Part shown: one piece after another, positions 35,340 through 46,896 of the stretch | Layout: each line of letters starts with the position of its first letter | Numbering within the stretch: the stretch's first letter is position 1 | Origin: Macrotis lagotis | Lineage: Eukaryota; Chordata; Mammalia; Peramelemorphia; Peramelidae | Length of the DNA stretch: 64,000 bases | Assembly: GCF_037893015.1 (NCBI RefSeq) | Contig: NC_133666.1 | Span: forward strand, 563,049,468 to 563,113,467 | Reading direction: 5' to 3' | Translations under genes and position numbers: made by a program | Notes under the pieces: model-generated | Database searches by the model: none | What the model saw: the letters and a program-made list of their open reading frames with translations, nothing else | Told to the model about the DNA's origin: nothing

Positions 35340-36130
35340 GGCTGCTGGCAAAACAGACAGGTTTATGTCAACTATCCTTGCCAATAAGCAACATTGTTCA
35401 GCTAGTGGTGAGTGTACATTTCTTCCTTTACTCAAAACCTTGACTTTCAAAAAAGTCCTTCAGGAATGGTTTAATTGACACACTAGGCACCCTGTTGGCC
35501 CTTTATAATAATCATTATTATTGTTTTTATTATCTGATATGACTCACCTCTAATGAACCTAAGATCAGCCTAACTACTTTCTGAATTGACCCTGGCTCAC
35601 ATCCTTAAAAATTATTTTTTTCATAGTGCTGTAGTATCTCTGGAAATGTTGCTATCCACATAATCTTGTAGTATTATATGTGCAGGAAAAAAATCTTTCC
35701 TTGAATCTATGTGATATTATCATCTTTTCCCAACCAAAACTATTGAAAGCCTAAAAGATTTTAGTGATGTTTTATCTTGGTGGTACCTTTACAATACTCC
35801 AATTAATCTGTCAAAACATACTGCAATCCATTAACTCTTTTCATCCTGTATAATTCATGCTCATGACGGTCTTCTGATTTGTTTAATATTTTATGAACAT
35901 CATTACTGTACTTGGTTATCCATGAATTATCCTTCATTGTCACCAGTGATCTCACTTCCTTTTCAGCCATACATATTCTTAATACATTTAATAATAACAC
36001 CTTTCATGCTCTAAATGTATAAGTGCATCATTCTTCTACAGTGCTTATCTAAGAGCTAAGTGCTTATGGATTAACTTTTGGGTGGGCAGCACTATCAGAA
36101 AAATGAATCATTAGGCCATAAAAGCATAAC
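35340..36130. other. Unassigned stretch
   Basis: No gene or named repeat recognised. The antisense frames at 35088 and 35803 have no domain, and the first runs across two SINE pieces. Confidence 0.4.
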
Positions 36131-36134
36131 TAAT

Positions 36135-36450
36135 AAAGTTGTAGATTTAGAATTGGATAGAATTTAGAGGCCATCAAGTCCAAATTCCCTCATTTCATAG
36201 ATATGGAAACTGAGGCCCAATGAAGAATCAGTAATGATGATAGTGAAAGCTAATATTTATATAGCACAGACACTATGCTAAATGCTTCTCAATTATTATT
36301 TAATTTGATTCTTACAATAACCCTGGGAGATAGGTACTGTTATCCCCATTTTATAACAGAGAAAACTGAGGCAAATAGAGATTAAGTGACTTGCCCGGGG
36401 TCACACAAATAGTAAGTCTCTGAGGTCAGGTTTTTTTTGACTCTAGGCCT
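36135..36450 (-). mobile_element. MIR SINE (antisense) beside an old L3/MIR-like piece
   Basis: The segment 36165-36220 (GAGGCCATCAAGTCCAAATT, GAAACTGAGGCCC) is an old CORE/L3-like piece. From 36245 a near-complete antisense MIR follows: TATTTATATAGCACAGACAC, AATAACCCTGGGAGATAGG, ATCCCCATTTTATAACAGAG, AGTGACTTGCCCGGGGTC and CTGAGGTCAGG. Confidence 0.75.
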
Positions 36451-36479
36451 AGTGCTTTGAAATAAGATTTCAAAGTAAG

Positions 36480-37440
36480 AGGAAAAATCATTAATCAATC
36501 AACAAGCATTAAATACACCTGAAATTGTCATAGGAATAACAAAAAAAAAATCCCTTACCTTGATGACCTCATATTATCATGGAGATCATACATATAAATA
36601 AATCTACATAAATATTCAAAATGATGTAGGGCAGTTTTGGGAAGAAGAGAACTAGGAGTTGGAAGAAATCTGACATGTCTTCATGGAGAATGTGGTGCTT
36701 CAGCAGAGTACTAAAGAAAATAAAGAATTCCAAGAGGCAGAGTTGAGAAGAGTGCCTTCTAAGGTCTGTAGTCATTTTGTATAAAGACACAGAGATAGAA
36801 CACTGGGAACTGAGTTAACAGCAAGGATGTCTGGCTGGTAGGTAGCATGTATATAATAAGGCTGAAAAGGTAAGGGGGTTAAATGGTGAAAGACTATCTA
36901 AGTGCTAAATAGAAGAGTTTGTATTTAACAATAGTTTATTTAGTTTCTTTACTTGAGTTCATTGAGTAGGGTAGTGACATGATCAGATCTATGCTTTAGA
37001 AAAAAATTACTTTGGCTGTTGTATCCCTGTCATTCAGGCAATCATAGCATTTATGAAGGATGAATTGGAATGGAGAAAAAAAAATTGAGGCAGGCAGACA
37101 AATAAAGAGGTCATTAACAATCCAGGAGAGATGTGGTGAAGTCTTAAATATGAAGGGATAACCCTGTGAGTGGAAAGGAAGATAGGGATAGGAGAGATGT
37201 TGAAGAGGAAGAAACTACAAGATTAGTCACTTAAATGAATACTTGAGACAAGTGAGGAGTCAAGGATGAATGAGAATGCAAACTAGGAGACTGGAAAATT
37301 AGTGATGCTTTTGGCAGAAATAGGGAAGTTTGGAAAAAAGGTAGGTTTGGGAGAGATAATTTCTATTCTTGATATGGTGATTTTGAGATGTTTGAGATGG
37401 GATATACAGTTTGAAGTGTCCAATTTTTGTGTTGATCAGC
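36480..37440 (-). mobile_element. L2 LINE, about 1 kb, antisense
   Basis: It begins at the 3' end (AATCAATCAACAAGCATTAAA) and continues through TAGGGTAGTGACATGATCAG, TTACTTTGGCTGTTGTATCC, AACAATCCAGGAGAGATGTG and ATATGGTGATTTTGAGATG, in the reverse order of the L2 ORF2 and 3'UTR. One of the longest L2 copies in the window. No frame is open. Confidence 0.75.
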
Positions 37441-37489
37441 AATTTTTCAGTCATGTCTTGATTTTTTTTGACCACATTTGGAATTTTTT

Positions 37490-37690
37490 TTGACAAAGAT
37501 ATTGGAGTAGTTTGCCATCTCCTTTCTCAGCTCATTTCACAGATGCAGAAACTGAGGCACACAGGATTAAATGACTTGCTCAGAGTCACATGGATAGTAT
37601 CTTAAACCAGATTTGAAGTCATGAATATGAGTCTTTCTGATTCCAGACCAAGTATTCTATCCACTGTACCTCCTAGCTGCTCCCAAAATG
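37490..37690 (-). mobile_element. Mar1-type CORE-SINE, antisense
   Basis: GACAAAGATATTGGAGTAG, TTTGCCATCTCCTTTCTCAGC, ATGCAGAAACTGAGGCACAC, TCTGATTCCAGACCAAGTATTC and CACTGTACCTCCTAGCTGC. The RTE-like terminal part is cut off. Confidence 0.8.
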
Positions 37691-37699
37691 TCCCATAAG

Positions 37700-37930
37700 T
37701 AATAATGCAGTTAGGTGGGACAAGAGCTGGACTTGGAATCAGGAAGACCTGAGTTCAAATCTTGTCTCAGATGCTACTTTAAGCAAGTCACTTAAACCCT
37801 CTCAGTCAGTATCAATTTCCACATCAATAAAAGGATGATAATTGCACCTAGATTACTGGGAAGTTCAAGTTAGTTAACAAATGTAAGACCCTTTGTACAC
37901 ACTGAAGTTTTACATATGATGATGATGGTG
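37700..37930 (+). mobile_element. CORE-SINE/MIR-like element, sense
   Basis: AGTTAGGTGGGACAAGAGC, TTGGAATCAGGAAGACCTGAG, TTTAAGCAAGTCACTTAAACC, ATAAAAGGATGATAATTGC and TTAGTTAACAAATGTAAGACC. It sits head to head with the antisense Mar1 copy just before it. Confidence 0.7.
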
Positions 37931-37955
37931 ATGGTGATGATGATGATGATGATTA
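37917..37955. repeat. (GATGAT/GATGGT)n microsatellite
   Basis: About 13 trinucleotide units, GAT with two GGT variants, at the tail of the preceding SINE. Confidence 0.85.
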
Positions 37956-40158
37956 GAGAAGAAAATATTAGTACACTAAGAGAAAAAGGCAACAGAGGAA
38001 ACAAATCTTGAGCTGGAAATTAAATAACCGCTAGTATTTGAACGTTGACTAAACTCTGGCTGATTTGCTTGGAAAAGTTTATTTCACAAAGATTTTTCCC
38101 ATAGCAAGATCAGCAAGGAACTTCTTGGCTGCAGGGACTGGACATGGAAACTGCTCTTGTTGTCTTCACGAAGTCTCTCTGTACTATAAGGCTTTAGTCC
38201 TAAAACTATGGTTCTAACCCTCTAGGGAACTGAAATGTGTGAGAACATTTTTTAATTTTCATCCATTTGTACACGCATATTTCCAAGTTACAAAATTTCC
38301 CTTCACCCTTCCTTCCCATTCCCCTCTTTTCAATAGGGAACAGTCAGGTTAGCATTTTAAATACATATTTTGTTAAACATATTTACAAATTAGTAATTTT
38401 TAGCATTAGAAATTAGGATTAAGGGAAAGAGATACATAAGAGATACTTTTTATAAGTGTTCATCAAATTCGGTAGGGGTGGTTTTTTTTCCTGTGTGTTT
38501 TGTTTTGTTTTGTTTTTCTTCCTCCGGTTGGAGATAGTATAGTCTGTAACCAGTCTAATGCAGTTGTCTTAGCTTTCTGGACTGTCAGGAGTTGCATCCA
38601 TCAAGGTTGTTCATCTCAAAATGTTATTGATGTTTGCATTGTTCTCTTGACTTTACTCCTTTTGCTCATCATCAGATCCCATAAGTCATTCCATGCTTCT
38701 CTAGAGTCTGACCATTTATGGTTTCTTATAGAACAATAATATTCCATAGTATTCATGTACTGTAACTTGTTTAGCCATTCCCCCATTGATGCACATCCCC
38801 TCAATTTCCAATTCTTTGCCACCACAAAAAAGAGCTGCTATGAATATTTTGGAATAGGTAGGACTTTTCTCATTTTTTAATAGTTTCTTCTGGATAGAGT
38901 TCTTGAATAGGAATTGCTGGGTCAAAGGGTATGAATCGTTTTATTGCTCTTTGGGCAAAGTTCCATATTGCTCTCCAGAAAGGTTGGATCCATTCACAAC
39001 TCCACTAGCAATGCATCAATGTCCCAATCTTCTCACAACCTCTCCAACATTGATCATCTTCCCTTTTTCCTCATCTGGGCTAATCTAATAGATGTGAAAT
39101 GATACCTCATTGTAGTTTTAATTTGCATTTTTCTAATCAGTAGTGATTTAGAGCATTTTTCATATGATTATATATATAGCTTTAATTTCTTCATTTGAAA
39201 ACTGTCCATATCTGTTGACGATTTATCATTTGGGGAAATGACTTTTGACCTTATAAATCTGATGCAATTCTCTATATATTTTAGAAATGAGATCTTTATC
39301 AGAACTCCTGGTTGTGAAGATTGTTTCCAAGATTTCTGCTTTTCTTCTAATTTTGGCAGCATTGATTTTATTAATGCAAAACTTTTTAATTTAATACAAT
39401 CAAAATAATTCATTTTGTAGTTTATAATGTGCTCAGATCCCTGTTTGGTCATAAATTTACCCCTTTTCCATAGATCAGATAGGTAGAACTTTTTTTGGTC
39501 TATTAATTTTTCTATAGTATTGTTCTTTATGTCTGAATCTTATACCAATTTTGACCTTATTTTGGTATAGGGTATGAGATGTGGATCTATGCTTAATTTT
39601 TGTCATACTATTTTCCAGTTTTCCCAACATTTTTTGTCAAATAGTGAGTTCTTATCCCAGAGGTTGAGATCTTTGGGTTTGTCAAATCTACTGATTGCTG
39701 TAGTCATTTACTACTGTTTCTTTTGAACCTATTCTAATCCACTGATCTATTACTCTGTTTCTTAACCAGTACCAGGCGGTTTTGATGGCTGATGCTTTAT
39801 GGTATAGTTTTAGAATGAGTAGAGTTATGTCATCTTCCTTTAGGTTTTTTTTTTCCCATTAGTTTCCTTGCCATCTTGCCCTTTTATTGCTCCAGATCAA
39901 TTTTCTTGCTATTTTTCCTTACTTGGTAAAGTAATTATTTAGTAGTTTGATTGGCATGGCACTGAATAAGTAATTTAATTTGGGTAGTATTGTCATTTTT
40001 ATGATATTAGCTGGACCTAGTCATGAGCATTTTGCATTTTTCCAATTATTTAGCTCTGACTATATTTGGGTGAGAAGAGCTTTATAATTGTGTTCATGCA
40101 TTTCCTGGGTTTTCTTGGGAGATAGATTCCCAAGTATTTAATGTTGTCTAGTTATGTT

Positions 40159-40270
40159 AGGTTTTTTTTTTTTTTTTTGCTAGGCAGTAGAGTTAAGGGC
40201 TTGTCCAAGGTGACATAGCTAGGTAATTATTAAGTGTTTGGTGTCAGATTTGAATTCAGGTTTGCCCTGT
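40159..40270 (-). mobile_element. WSINE1-type SINE nested in L1, 5' shortened
   Basis: A run of T then GCTAGGCAGTAGAGTTAAGG, TTGTCCAAGGTGACATAGC, TAGGTAATTATTAAGTG and TTTGAATTCAGG. The tRNA-like head (the AGCTAGGTGGC end) is missing and L1 text resumes directly at about 40270. Confidence 0.8.
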
Positions 40271-40326
40271 CTACAGTTATTTTAAATGGAATTTCTCATT
40301 TTATCTCTTGTTCTTGGGCTTTGTTG

Positions 40327-40327
<1 letters not shown>

Positions 40328-40386
<59 letters not shown>
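40328..40386. repeat. (TA)n microsatellite inside L1 ORF2
   Basis: About 29 uninterrupted TA units. Other L1 copies have a short TGTATAGA-like text here, so this is an expansion in place after insertion. Confidence 0.92.
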
Positions 40387-40389
<3 letters not shown>

Positions 40390-40675
40390 GCTGATGATTT
40401 ATGTGGTTTATTTTATATCTTGCTACTTTGCTGAATTTGTTAATTATTTCAAGGAGTTTTTTAGATGATTTTCTTGGGTTCTCTAGGTATATCATCATAT
40501 CATCTACAAAAAGTGAAAGTTTTATTTCCTCATTGCCAATTCTGATTCCTTCAATTTCTTTTACTTCTCTTATTGCTACTGCTAACATTTCCAATACCAT
40601 ATTGAATAGTAATGGTGATAGTGGCATCCTTTGTTTCACCCCTGAGTTTATTGGAAATGTTCTGTTTATTCCCAT
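40390..40675 (-). pseudogene. L1 ORF2 reverse transcriptase remnant
   Basis: The minus-strand frame starting at 40675 reads SGVKQRMPLSPLLFNMVLEM, then REVKEIEGIRIGNEE and LFVDDMMIYLENP. The last is the YADD-box equivalent (FADDM in L1, here FVDDM) with both catalytic aspartates present. The frame then runs into the TA tract. Together with the [12 protein letters not shown] block at 40783-40989 (another frame) this identifies L1 reverse transcriptase. Not functional. Confidence 0.85.
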
Positions 40676-41759
40676 TAAATATAATATTTGTTGATGTTTT
40701 AGATAGATACTATTTATTATTTTAAGGAAAACTCCATTTGTTCCTAAACTTTCTAGTGTTTTTTAATAGGACGGATGTTATATTATATCAAAGGCTTTTT
40801 CAGCATCTGTTGATATAATTGTGTTATTTCTGTGGTTTTACTATTGATATATTTAATTATGTTGAGTGTTTTCCTAATGTTGAACCATCCCTGCCTGCCT
40901 GGTATAAATCCACCCAGATCATGATATAATATCCTGGTAATAACTTGTAGTTTCATTGCTAAAATTTTATTTATGATTTTTTGCATCACTGTTCATTAGG
41001 GAGATTTGTCTATAATTTTCTTTGTCTGTTTGGATTCTTCCTGGTTTAGGTATCAGTACCATGTGGGTATCATAAAAGAAATTTGGCAGAACTGCTTCCT
41101 CTCCTATTTTTTAAAATAGTTTATGTAGAATAGGAATTAATTGTTCCTTAAATATTTTGTATCATTCACTTGTTAATCCATCTAGACCTGGAGATTTTTT
41201 TCTTAGGGAGTTTATTTCTTTTTCTGAAATGGGTTTATTTAGGTAATTTATTTCCTCTCCTGTTAACCTGGGAAGTTTGTATTTTTGTAAATATTCATCC
41301 ATGTCACTCAAATTATCCAATTTATTGGTAGATATTTTGGCAAAATAGCTCTGAATTATCTTTCCTCATTGGTGGTTAGTTCACCCCTTTCATTTTTGAT
41401 TCTGGTAATTTGGTTACCTTCTTTTTTTGTTAAATCAGATTAACCAGAGGTTTGTCTATTTTATTGGCTTTTTCATAAAACCAACTCTTGGTTTTATTTA
41501 TGAGATCAATGGTTTTCTTGCTTTCCATTTTTATTAATCTTTCCCTTGATTTTCAGAATTTCTAATTTGGTATTTAATTGGGGTTGTTTGATTTATACTT
41601 TTTCCTTGCTTTTTTAGTTGCATACCCAATTCTCTATTTTATTCATATAGATATTTAGAGATATATAAAGTTTCCCCTCCAAACTGTCTTTGCATCCTAT
41701 ACATTTGGTATGAAGAGGACATTGTGTTTAATTAGATACTTGGGTTTCTTCTAGCCCCA

Positions 41760-42780
41760 CCCCACCCCAGCCCATGTGCAAAAGATACATATACATATAT
41801 ATAGCTTTCCAGTGATTTGTTGCCAAGGGTAAATCCAGGTGAAATAGCATTAAGTTCCCTTAGTAAACTCCAGTTCATCCTATGGAAATTCTGTTGACAA
41901 TTTTCTATAATTTAGCTGCTTTTATAATATAAGAGTGTTGGATGCTAAGTCCTTTGGGAATGAAGAAATGTACCCAGGAGAGCATGAACTATAGTCCTTT
42001 ATTGTACCCTAAAACTGCTCCTCCAGAAGTTTTTTTCCCTCCTTCCCAGTGTTGCAAGTCAAATCCTAAATCCTAAGGACCTTTGACTTGATATCCTTAA
42101 TCCTTGATTTCAATTACTTCCAGAACCAGCTTTCCCAAACCTGCCATTTTAAATTGATGAATTCTCTCTATAGACAATGTCTTGATATTTCATTTAGGGT
42201 AGTATTGTTGGAAGAATTTTATGTGCACCACTACAAAACAGGTTTAATTCTAAGAAAGATAAAAATGAAATATGAAGATAAACTTGCTATGTCTCAGCAT
42301 AGAACTAATGACGATTTGGTCAGAAAAGGAGTGAAAGAGACTTTTAAAAATATATATATATTTCTTTCTTTCTGATTTCCAGAGAACTCAAACTACTATA
42401 TAAGGTTCATTCTCCTTGGGAAGAAGAGAAGCAAAAACTGGTTTCCTTATTTTACTCATAAGAAAACTGAGGCTTGATAATGTGATTCCTATCCAGTGTA
42501 GTTTTTCAAACTTGGTATTTAAGTAACAAGCAGAAATATTTATCTTAAGATCAAAACCAATCCTTAGTTCCTGGGCATGCCCCAGTGGGTTAGCCATTAA
42601 AGAGGTGGGAATGAGGTTTTTGTTCCAATTTTCCCCCAAAATGATCTTTTGTCAAATCATGCTAATTGTGCTGGTTCTCTGTGTTCTTATCTTTAAAGTG
42701 AACAGGCCATACTTGAAAAGGATCTGATATTTTACAATTTGATCCTTTTAGTAAAATGTGGGAAGAGAAGCAGGAGAAAA
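41760..42780. other. Unassigned stretch
   Basis: No gene recognised. A short MIR-like phrase (AAGAAAACTGAGGCTTGATA) lies near 42460. The 95- and 83-codon frames here have no domain. Confidence 0.4.
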
Positions 42781-42794
42781 CAGGTTATCATACA

Positions 42795-42960
42795 TTTCGG
42801 AATTAGGTTATTTAGAAAATATCTTGTCCGATCCCCTCATTTTTACAAATGGGAAAACTGAGAGAAGTGAAATTACTTGTCCAGGGGTATATATCTAGTA
42901 AGTACAGAGAGACAACATTCTTATTCAGGATGCTCTGATTTAAATCCAGTGTTGGGGTTT
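42795..42960 (-). mobile_element. MIR-like SINE, antisense
   Basis: GATCCCCTCATTTTTACAAATG, GGGAAAACTGAGAGAAGTG, TACTTGTCCAGGGGTATATA and GATTTAAATCCAGTG. Diverged. Confidence 0.6.
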
Positions 42961-43124
42961 TTTTTTTTGTTGAGAATTTGTTCATTTGGTTAGTTGGGTT
43001 TTTTTTTTTTGCATCACATCAAGCTTTCTCAAATTTTTAGAGACTACTTTTTTGGGGAAAAAGAATGAAGAAAGCATTTGTCAATCACTTTGACTGAATA
43101 AATATGAAAGAAATTTACTTCCTC

Positions 43125-43245
43125 CACATTGCAAGGCACTGTGCTAAGTGTTAGGGATTCAACAGAAAAATTAAATTAGTTTCTTTTCTCAAGGAACTTA
43201 CAATCTAATGAGGAGGATGATAAAGTCAGAAGTTTGAACCACAAA
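43125..43245 (-). mobile_element. L2 LINE 3' fragment, antisense
   Basis: TTGCAAGGCACTGTGCTAAG, GTGTTAGGGATTCAACAG and TCAAGGAACTTACAATCTAATG, the L2 reverse-complement phrases. Confidence 0.7.
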
Positions 43246-43285
43246 ACTCAGTGTAAATATTTTATGGTCCCTAGGGATATATCTT

Positions 43286-43427
43286 TTTTGTTTGTTTGTT
43301 TTCTAGGCAATGGGGTTACAGTGACTTAACCAAGGTTACAAAGCTAAGTAAGTATTGTGTTTGATACTGGATTTGTCTTTCTGACTTCAGGACTGGTGCT
43401 CTATCCACTGTGCCACCTAGCTGCCCT
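43286..43427 (-). mobile_element. WSINE1-type SINE
   Basis: TTTGTTTGTTTTCTAGGCAATG, GACTTAACCAAGGTTACAAAG, TATTGTGTTTGATACTGG and GCCACCTAGCTGCCC. Imperfect flanking repeats CTAGGGATATATCTT (43271-43285) and CTAGGATCTATCTT (43426-43439) suggest an old target-site duplication. Confidence 0.85.
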
Positions 43428-43919
43428 AGGATCTATCTTCTTTAATGACATTTCCACACATAAGATCATATCAATTTATGTCGATCCATTTGACAGTGCC
43501 AAGGACTTTTCTGGTTCTTTATTAGCTGTCAGACCTATACAGGCAGGAGGCATGGTCATCTAAAGGAAGGGATATCTCTTTAGTCAGTCTAAGTAGTTTC
43601 TCTGGCTTTTTTTCTCTACTGTCTCCCAAAGATACAGTAAGAAATGGAGTTGTTACTGAGAAATGGAATTAGATCCTGGCACCCTATCAACAACATTTGT
43701 CTGAGATATTTTGAAAAAAAAAAGATATCAACTGTTTGGAATCAGAAGAGATGAGATAAATGGCGGATACTTTTAAAAAAGAAAACAGGAAGGACAGAAA
43801 TAATACCTAGGATCTAGTCTTCTTTGGTGACTTTATGAAATATGGCTAAGGGTACATAAAAACCCAGCCCTAAGCTTTTGTATGGTCACCTTCTAGATCA
43901 TTCTTTCCCTTGGTTTAGA

Positions 43920-44115
43920 GATTCCTCCGATTTATTAAGTGAATAGGGTATTTGCCAGGCCTTTTGCCAAGTGTTGGAGATATAAAAAAGAGGCAAAAGA
44001 CACTCCTGCCCTCAAGGAGTTTATAATCTAATAGGGGAAACAACATTCCAACAAATATACATAAACACACTATAGATGGATAAATAATAATCAGCAAAAG
44101 ATAGATACTAGATTT
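43920..44115 (-). mobile_element. L2 LINE 3' fragment, antisense
   Basis: TTTGCCAAGTGTTGGAGATA, AAGACACTCCTGCCCTCAAG and GAGTTTATAATCTAATAGGGG are L2 reverse-complement phrases, well preserved. Confidence 0.75.
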
Positions 44116-45550
44116 GAGGGATTGCTTCTAACATCATTAAATTTGACCATCCCTGTTTTATCATAAAATGTAAACTTGCTCTTATTTTTCCATTCATGTA
44201 ACTATTTCAGTATCAGTTAAGGCATATCTTATAATAGTCTAAAATAAAGTGCAATAGCCATTCAACTACCCCTCCCACATACTAGAGATAGTTACTTGAT
44301 CTTTAAGGGGGTATACAATCTTGAAAGACTAACTGTATGATCGTCATTCAAAAGAGATTTATTAATAGTCATATCTTGAAAGAAACTATGAAAAGAAAGA
44401 AAAAGGATGGGAAAAAATTGTTTCTTGAAATAACCGTTAACTCTTAAATTGTAAAGAGACATAATAAAGAGAATTCTTTGAGGACAGTATAAGGATTTAG
44501 CTGTTGTTTTGGAGAATCAGCTATCATGGTTGAGGGAGTCTATGAGAGGTTTAAGAGCCTCCTTCTCTGAGAGGTCTATGTTTAAATTATATTGTGCATA
44601 AAAAAGGAGAGGATTCTTAAAAGAATTTGGTTGCCATCCTTGGAGCTGAATGCTGGAATTGTTTCAAAAGTGAAGCTTCAAATGATGGTTAGATCTTTTT
44701 TCATGGTTGAAATATTGTAATTTCATGTTAATGTTGTTCTATTATTAGTTATATTGCTAAAAAATTGTAAAGCTTATAACTCATATTTATTTAAGCCTAG
44801 GATATTAGGGGCAATATATGTATACACATGCATACATTTATGCATACATACACAACAAGAGAGACAGAGAGCCAGCAAAAAATATTTCTCCATTTTATAA
44901 AATAAATGATACTAAATTACCTGAAAAATAAGCCTTAAATTATTTAATGAGACATTGTGATTTTTAATTAATAATAGGGAAATTTCCAAACATGCTCCTT
45001 ATTTTGGGACTTTGGAAAACTTCATTTTAATATGGTATTGAGTTTTTCTTGTTTTTTAGTATCTATAGTCAACTAGAAAATGTTTCATCAGCACACAGTA
45101 CCAATTCCTCAATCATCATAGCTACAAATCAGCTTCTCCCAATTTTCAGGCTAGGAATATCTGTGTATACTAGAAGACCTGAAGCTGTCAGGAAATATTT
45201 GTACAAACTTCCAGGACTGGGCAGTCCTATTATTAACCTATTAATACTTAAATTAAAAGAGAATAAAAAATAACTATAACAAAGGCTCTTTAACATGTTG
45301 AAATTACTTATTGTATTCCCAAGTTAAAGGAATCTTAAATTTCTTGAGGTCTTGGTTTTGAAAAAGCTACTTATTTCAAATAGTACTTCCCTCACTTTAT
45401 GATATTTTACAAAATCAGAAAAAATACACTTGAATGCATTACTCTATAAGAAGCACATTATGAATTATTAAATTTCAAATTAGTAATTGGAGAAATGAAG
45501 ACAATAATTATCTTTATATAGAGGTGTAAAAACATCCATATAAAATTTTA
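44116..45550. other. Unassigned AT-rich stretch
   Basis: No gene or named repeat recognised. A 74-codon sense frame (45049-45273) has no domain and no splice-site pair that stands out. Confidence 0.4.
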
Positions 45551-45559
45551 GCCAAATTT

Positions 45560-45720
45560 TGACATGTATGAACTCATTTGACCTTCATGGCAAATTTATA
45601 AAGTAGGTGGAGGAAGAAATATTTACAGATAAGAAAACTGAGGTTCAGAAAGATTGAATCACATGCCTATCACTCAAACCCAGGTCTTCTTCCCCTTTGC
45701 AATTCTGCAGCTGCCTTTCA
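45560..45720 (-). mobile_element. MIR SINE, antisense
   Basis: GACCTTCATGGCAAATTTATA, ATAAGAAAACTGAGGTTCAG, AAAGATTGAATCACATGCC and CCAGGTCTTCTTCCCC follow antisense MIR. Confidence 0.65.
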
Positions 45721-46082
45721 GGAATAGAGAAAGAGGTTTCCCAGATTGACTTTTGTTTTTGTATTGATGTAGTTAGAGTGACTATTCAGGTTCAGGGGTC
45801 TTCAAGAAGGAGTAATTTAAGCAAGAAACAGTATGATTCGCAAACCAGTGATCTTCCCCCAAATAGGTTGCAATGGTGGATTCAAACTGTTGACCACTCC
45901 ATTCAATAATCCTTGTTTCTATTTTTGAAGCCTATGTGGTAAAAGAAGGAAGGAAAAAAGAGGAGATGGAAAAGGAGAGGAAAAACAGAAGACTTCATTT
46001 GCAAATCAGTTATCCAGAGACCTAAGAAGAACTGTATATCTAATTGTGTACCTCTGTTTTGATATGTTATGTAATTTAGTAA

Positions 46083-46230
46083 TTTTTTTTTTTGGCTAGG
46101 CAATAGGCTTAAGTGGCTTGCCCGAGGCTACTCAGCTGGGTAATTAATAAATGCCAGAGGTTGCATTTGAACTCAGATCCTCCTAACTCCAGGGCCGGTG
46201 CTCTATTCACTGCACCACCTGGCTGTGCCT
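46083..46230 (-). mobile_element. WSINE1-type SINE at the edge of the promoter region
   Basis: TTTTTTTTGGCTAGGCAATAG, AGTGGCTTGCCCGAGGC, GCTGGGTAATTAATAAATGCC, ACTCAGATCCTCCTAACTCC and CACCACCTGGCTGTGCC. Antisense, somewhat diverged. It directly precedes the tandem repeat at 46251. Confidence 0.85.
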
Positions 46231-46250
46231 GTGTCACCTAGCAGCCCCTG

Positions 46251-46505
46251 GTGTGTGACTTCATTTATAGTTCAGTTACCCAGAGACATCGGAAGCCTGG
46301 TCCATCCAGGTGTGTACATGTGTGTTTCAGTGTGTGACTTCATTGACAGATCAGTCACCCGGAGACATCAAAAACATGGCCCATCCAGACTGTACGTGTG
46401 TTTTTGTGTGTGACTTGTATGTGTGTTTTTGCGTGTGCTTCATGGACAGGTCAGTCACTCAGAGACACCAGAAGCCTGGTCCATGCAGGTGTGGACGTGT
46501 GTTTT
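46251..46505. repeat. Three-copy tandem repeat, 75-79 bp unit
   Basis: Units at 46251-46329, 46330-46405 and 46431-46505. A short partial repeat (46406-46430, GTGTGTGACTTGTATG…) sits between the last two. Each unit has a GTGTGTGACTTCATTGACAG-like start, TCAGTCACCCGGAGACATCA, AAGCCTGGTCCATCCAGG and a GTACGTGTGTTTTT-like end. It is not a transposon I know. It lies between a SINE and the CpG island. Confidence 0.85.
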
Positions 46506-46896
46506 GCTCTTGTATATGTGCATCTGCGTGCGTGCGCGCGCGCGAGTTGACCAGGTAGTTCCGTGCGGATCCCCGGCTCCGGATCCGCATCCAGACCCGG
46601 CTTCTGGCCGCCCCCGGTCCCCCGGCCCTGCTTCTCCGCCAGCTCCCGCCGCCCCGGCCCGGCCGCCCCGGCCCGCGCCTCCCCGCCGCCGGCTCGCCAG
46701 TTTCCCCCGGGACTCGGGCGGCGGAGCCGAGGCGCGCAGGGGGAGCGTGGGGTCGGGCGGAGCTCCCGGCCCGGCCCGCCGGCTGCCCCGCGTTCCCCGC
46801 CAGACGAGGATGGGGCTTCCCGGGCTGCGGCCCGGGGCCCGGTCTGGCGGGGGCTTCGTGGAGGGAGTTTTCCGGCGGGGGCCCAGGTGTCCGGGC

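Larger units (their letters stand above)
38235..41750 (-). mobile_element. Marsupial L1 LINE, antisense, 5' truncated
   Basis: The 3'UTR is at 38235-38640. ORF2 C-terminal text follows (TTTAGCCATTCCCCCATTGATG, GGATCCATTCACAACTCC). The reverse transcriptase part is at 40390-40990 and its upstream region runs to about 41750 (GGTTTTATTTATGAGATCAATG). ORF2 pieces stay open in several minus frames (e.g. 39168-39452, 40328-40675, 40783-40989) but are broken overall. It lacks ORF1 and the 5'UTR. It carries a nested SINE and a TA expansion. Confidence 0.85.

Noticed and set aside
35088-35450. 120-codon antisense frame
   Set aside because: It runs through one complete and one truncated SINE, so the translation is partly SINE sequence in the reverse sense.
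45049-45273. 74-codon sense frame considered as a small gene
   Set aside because: AT-rich, no motif, no promoter or poly-A signal in context.
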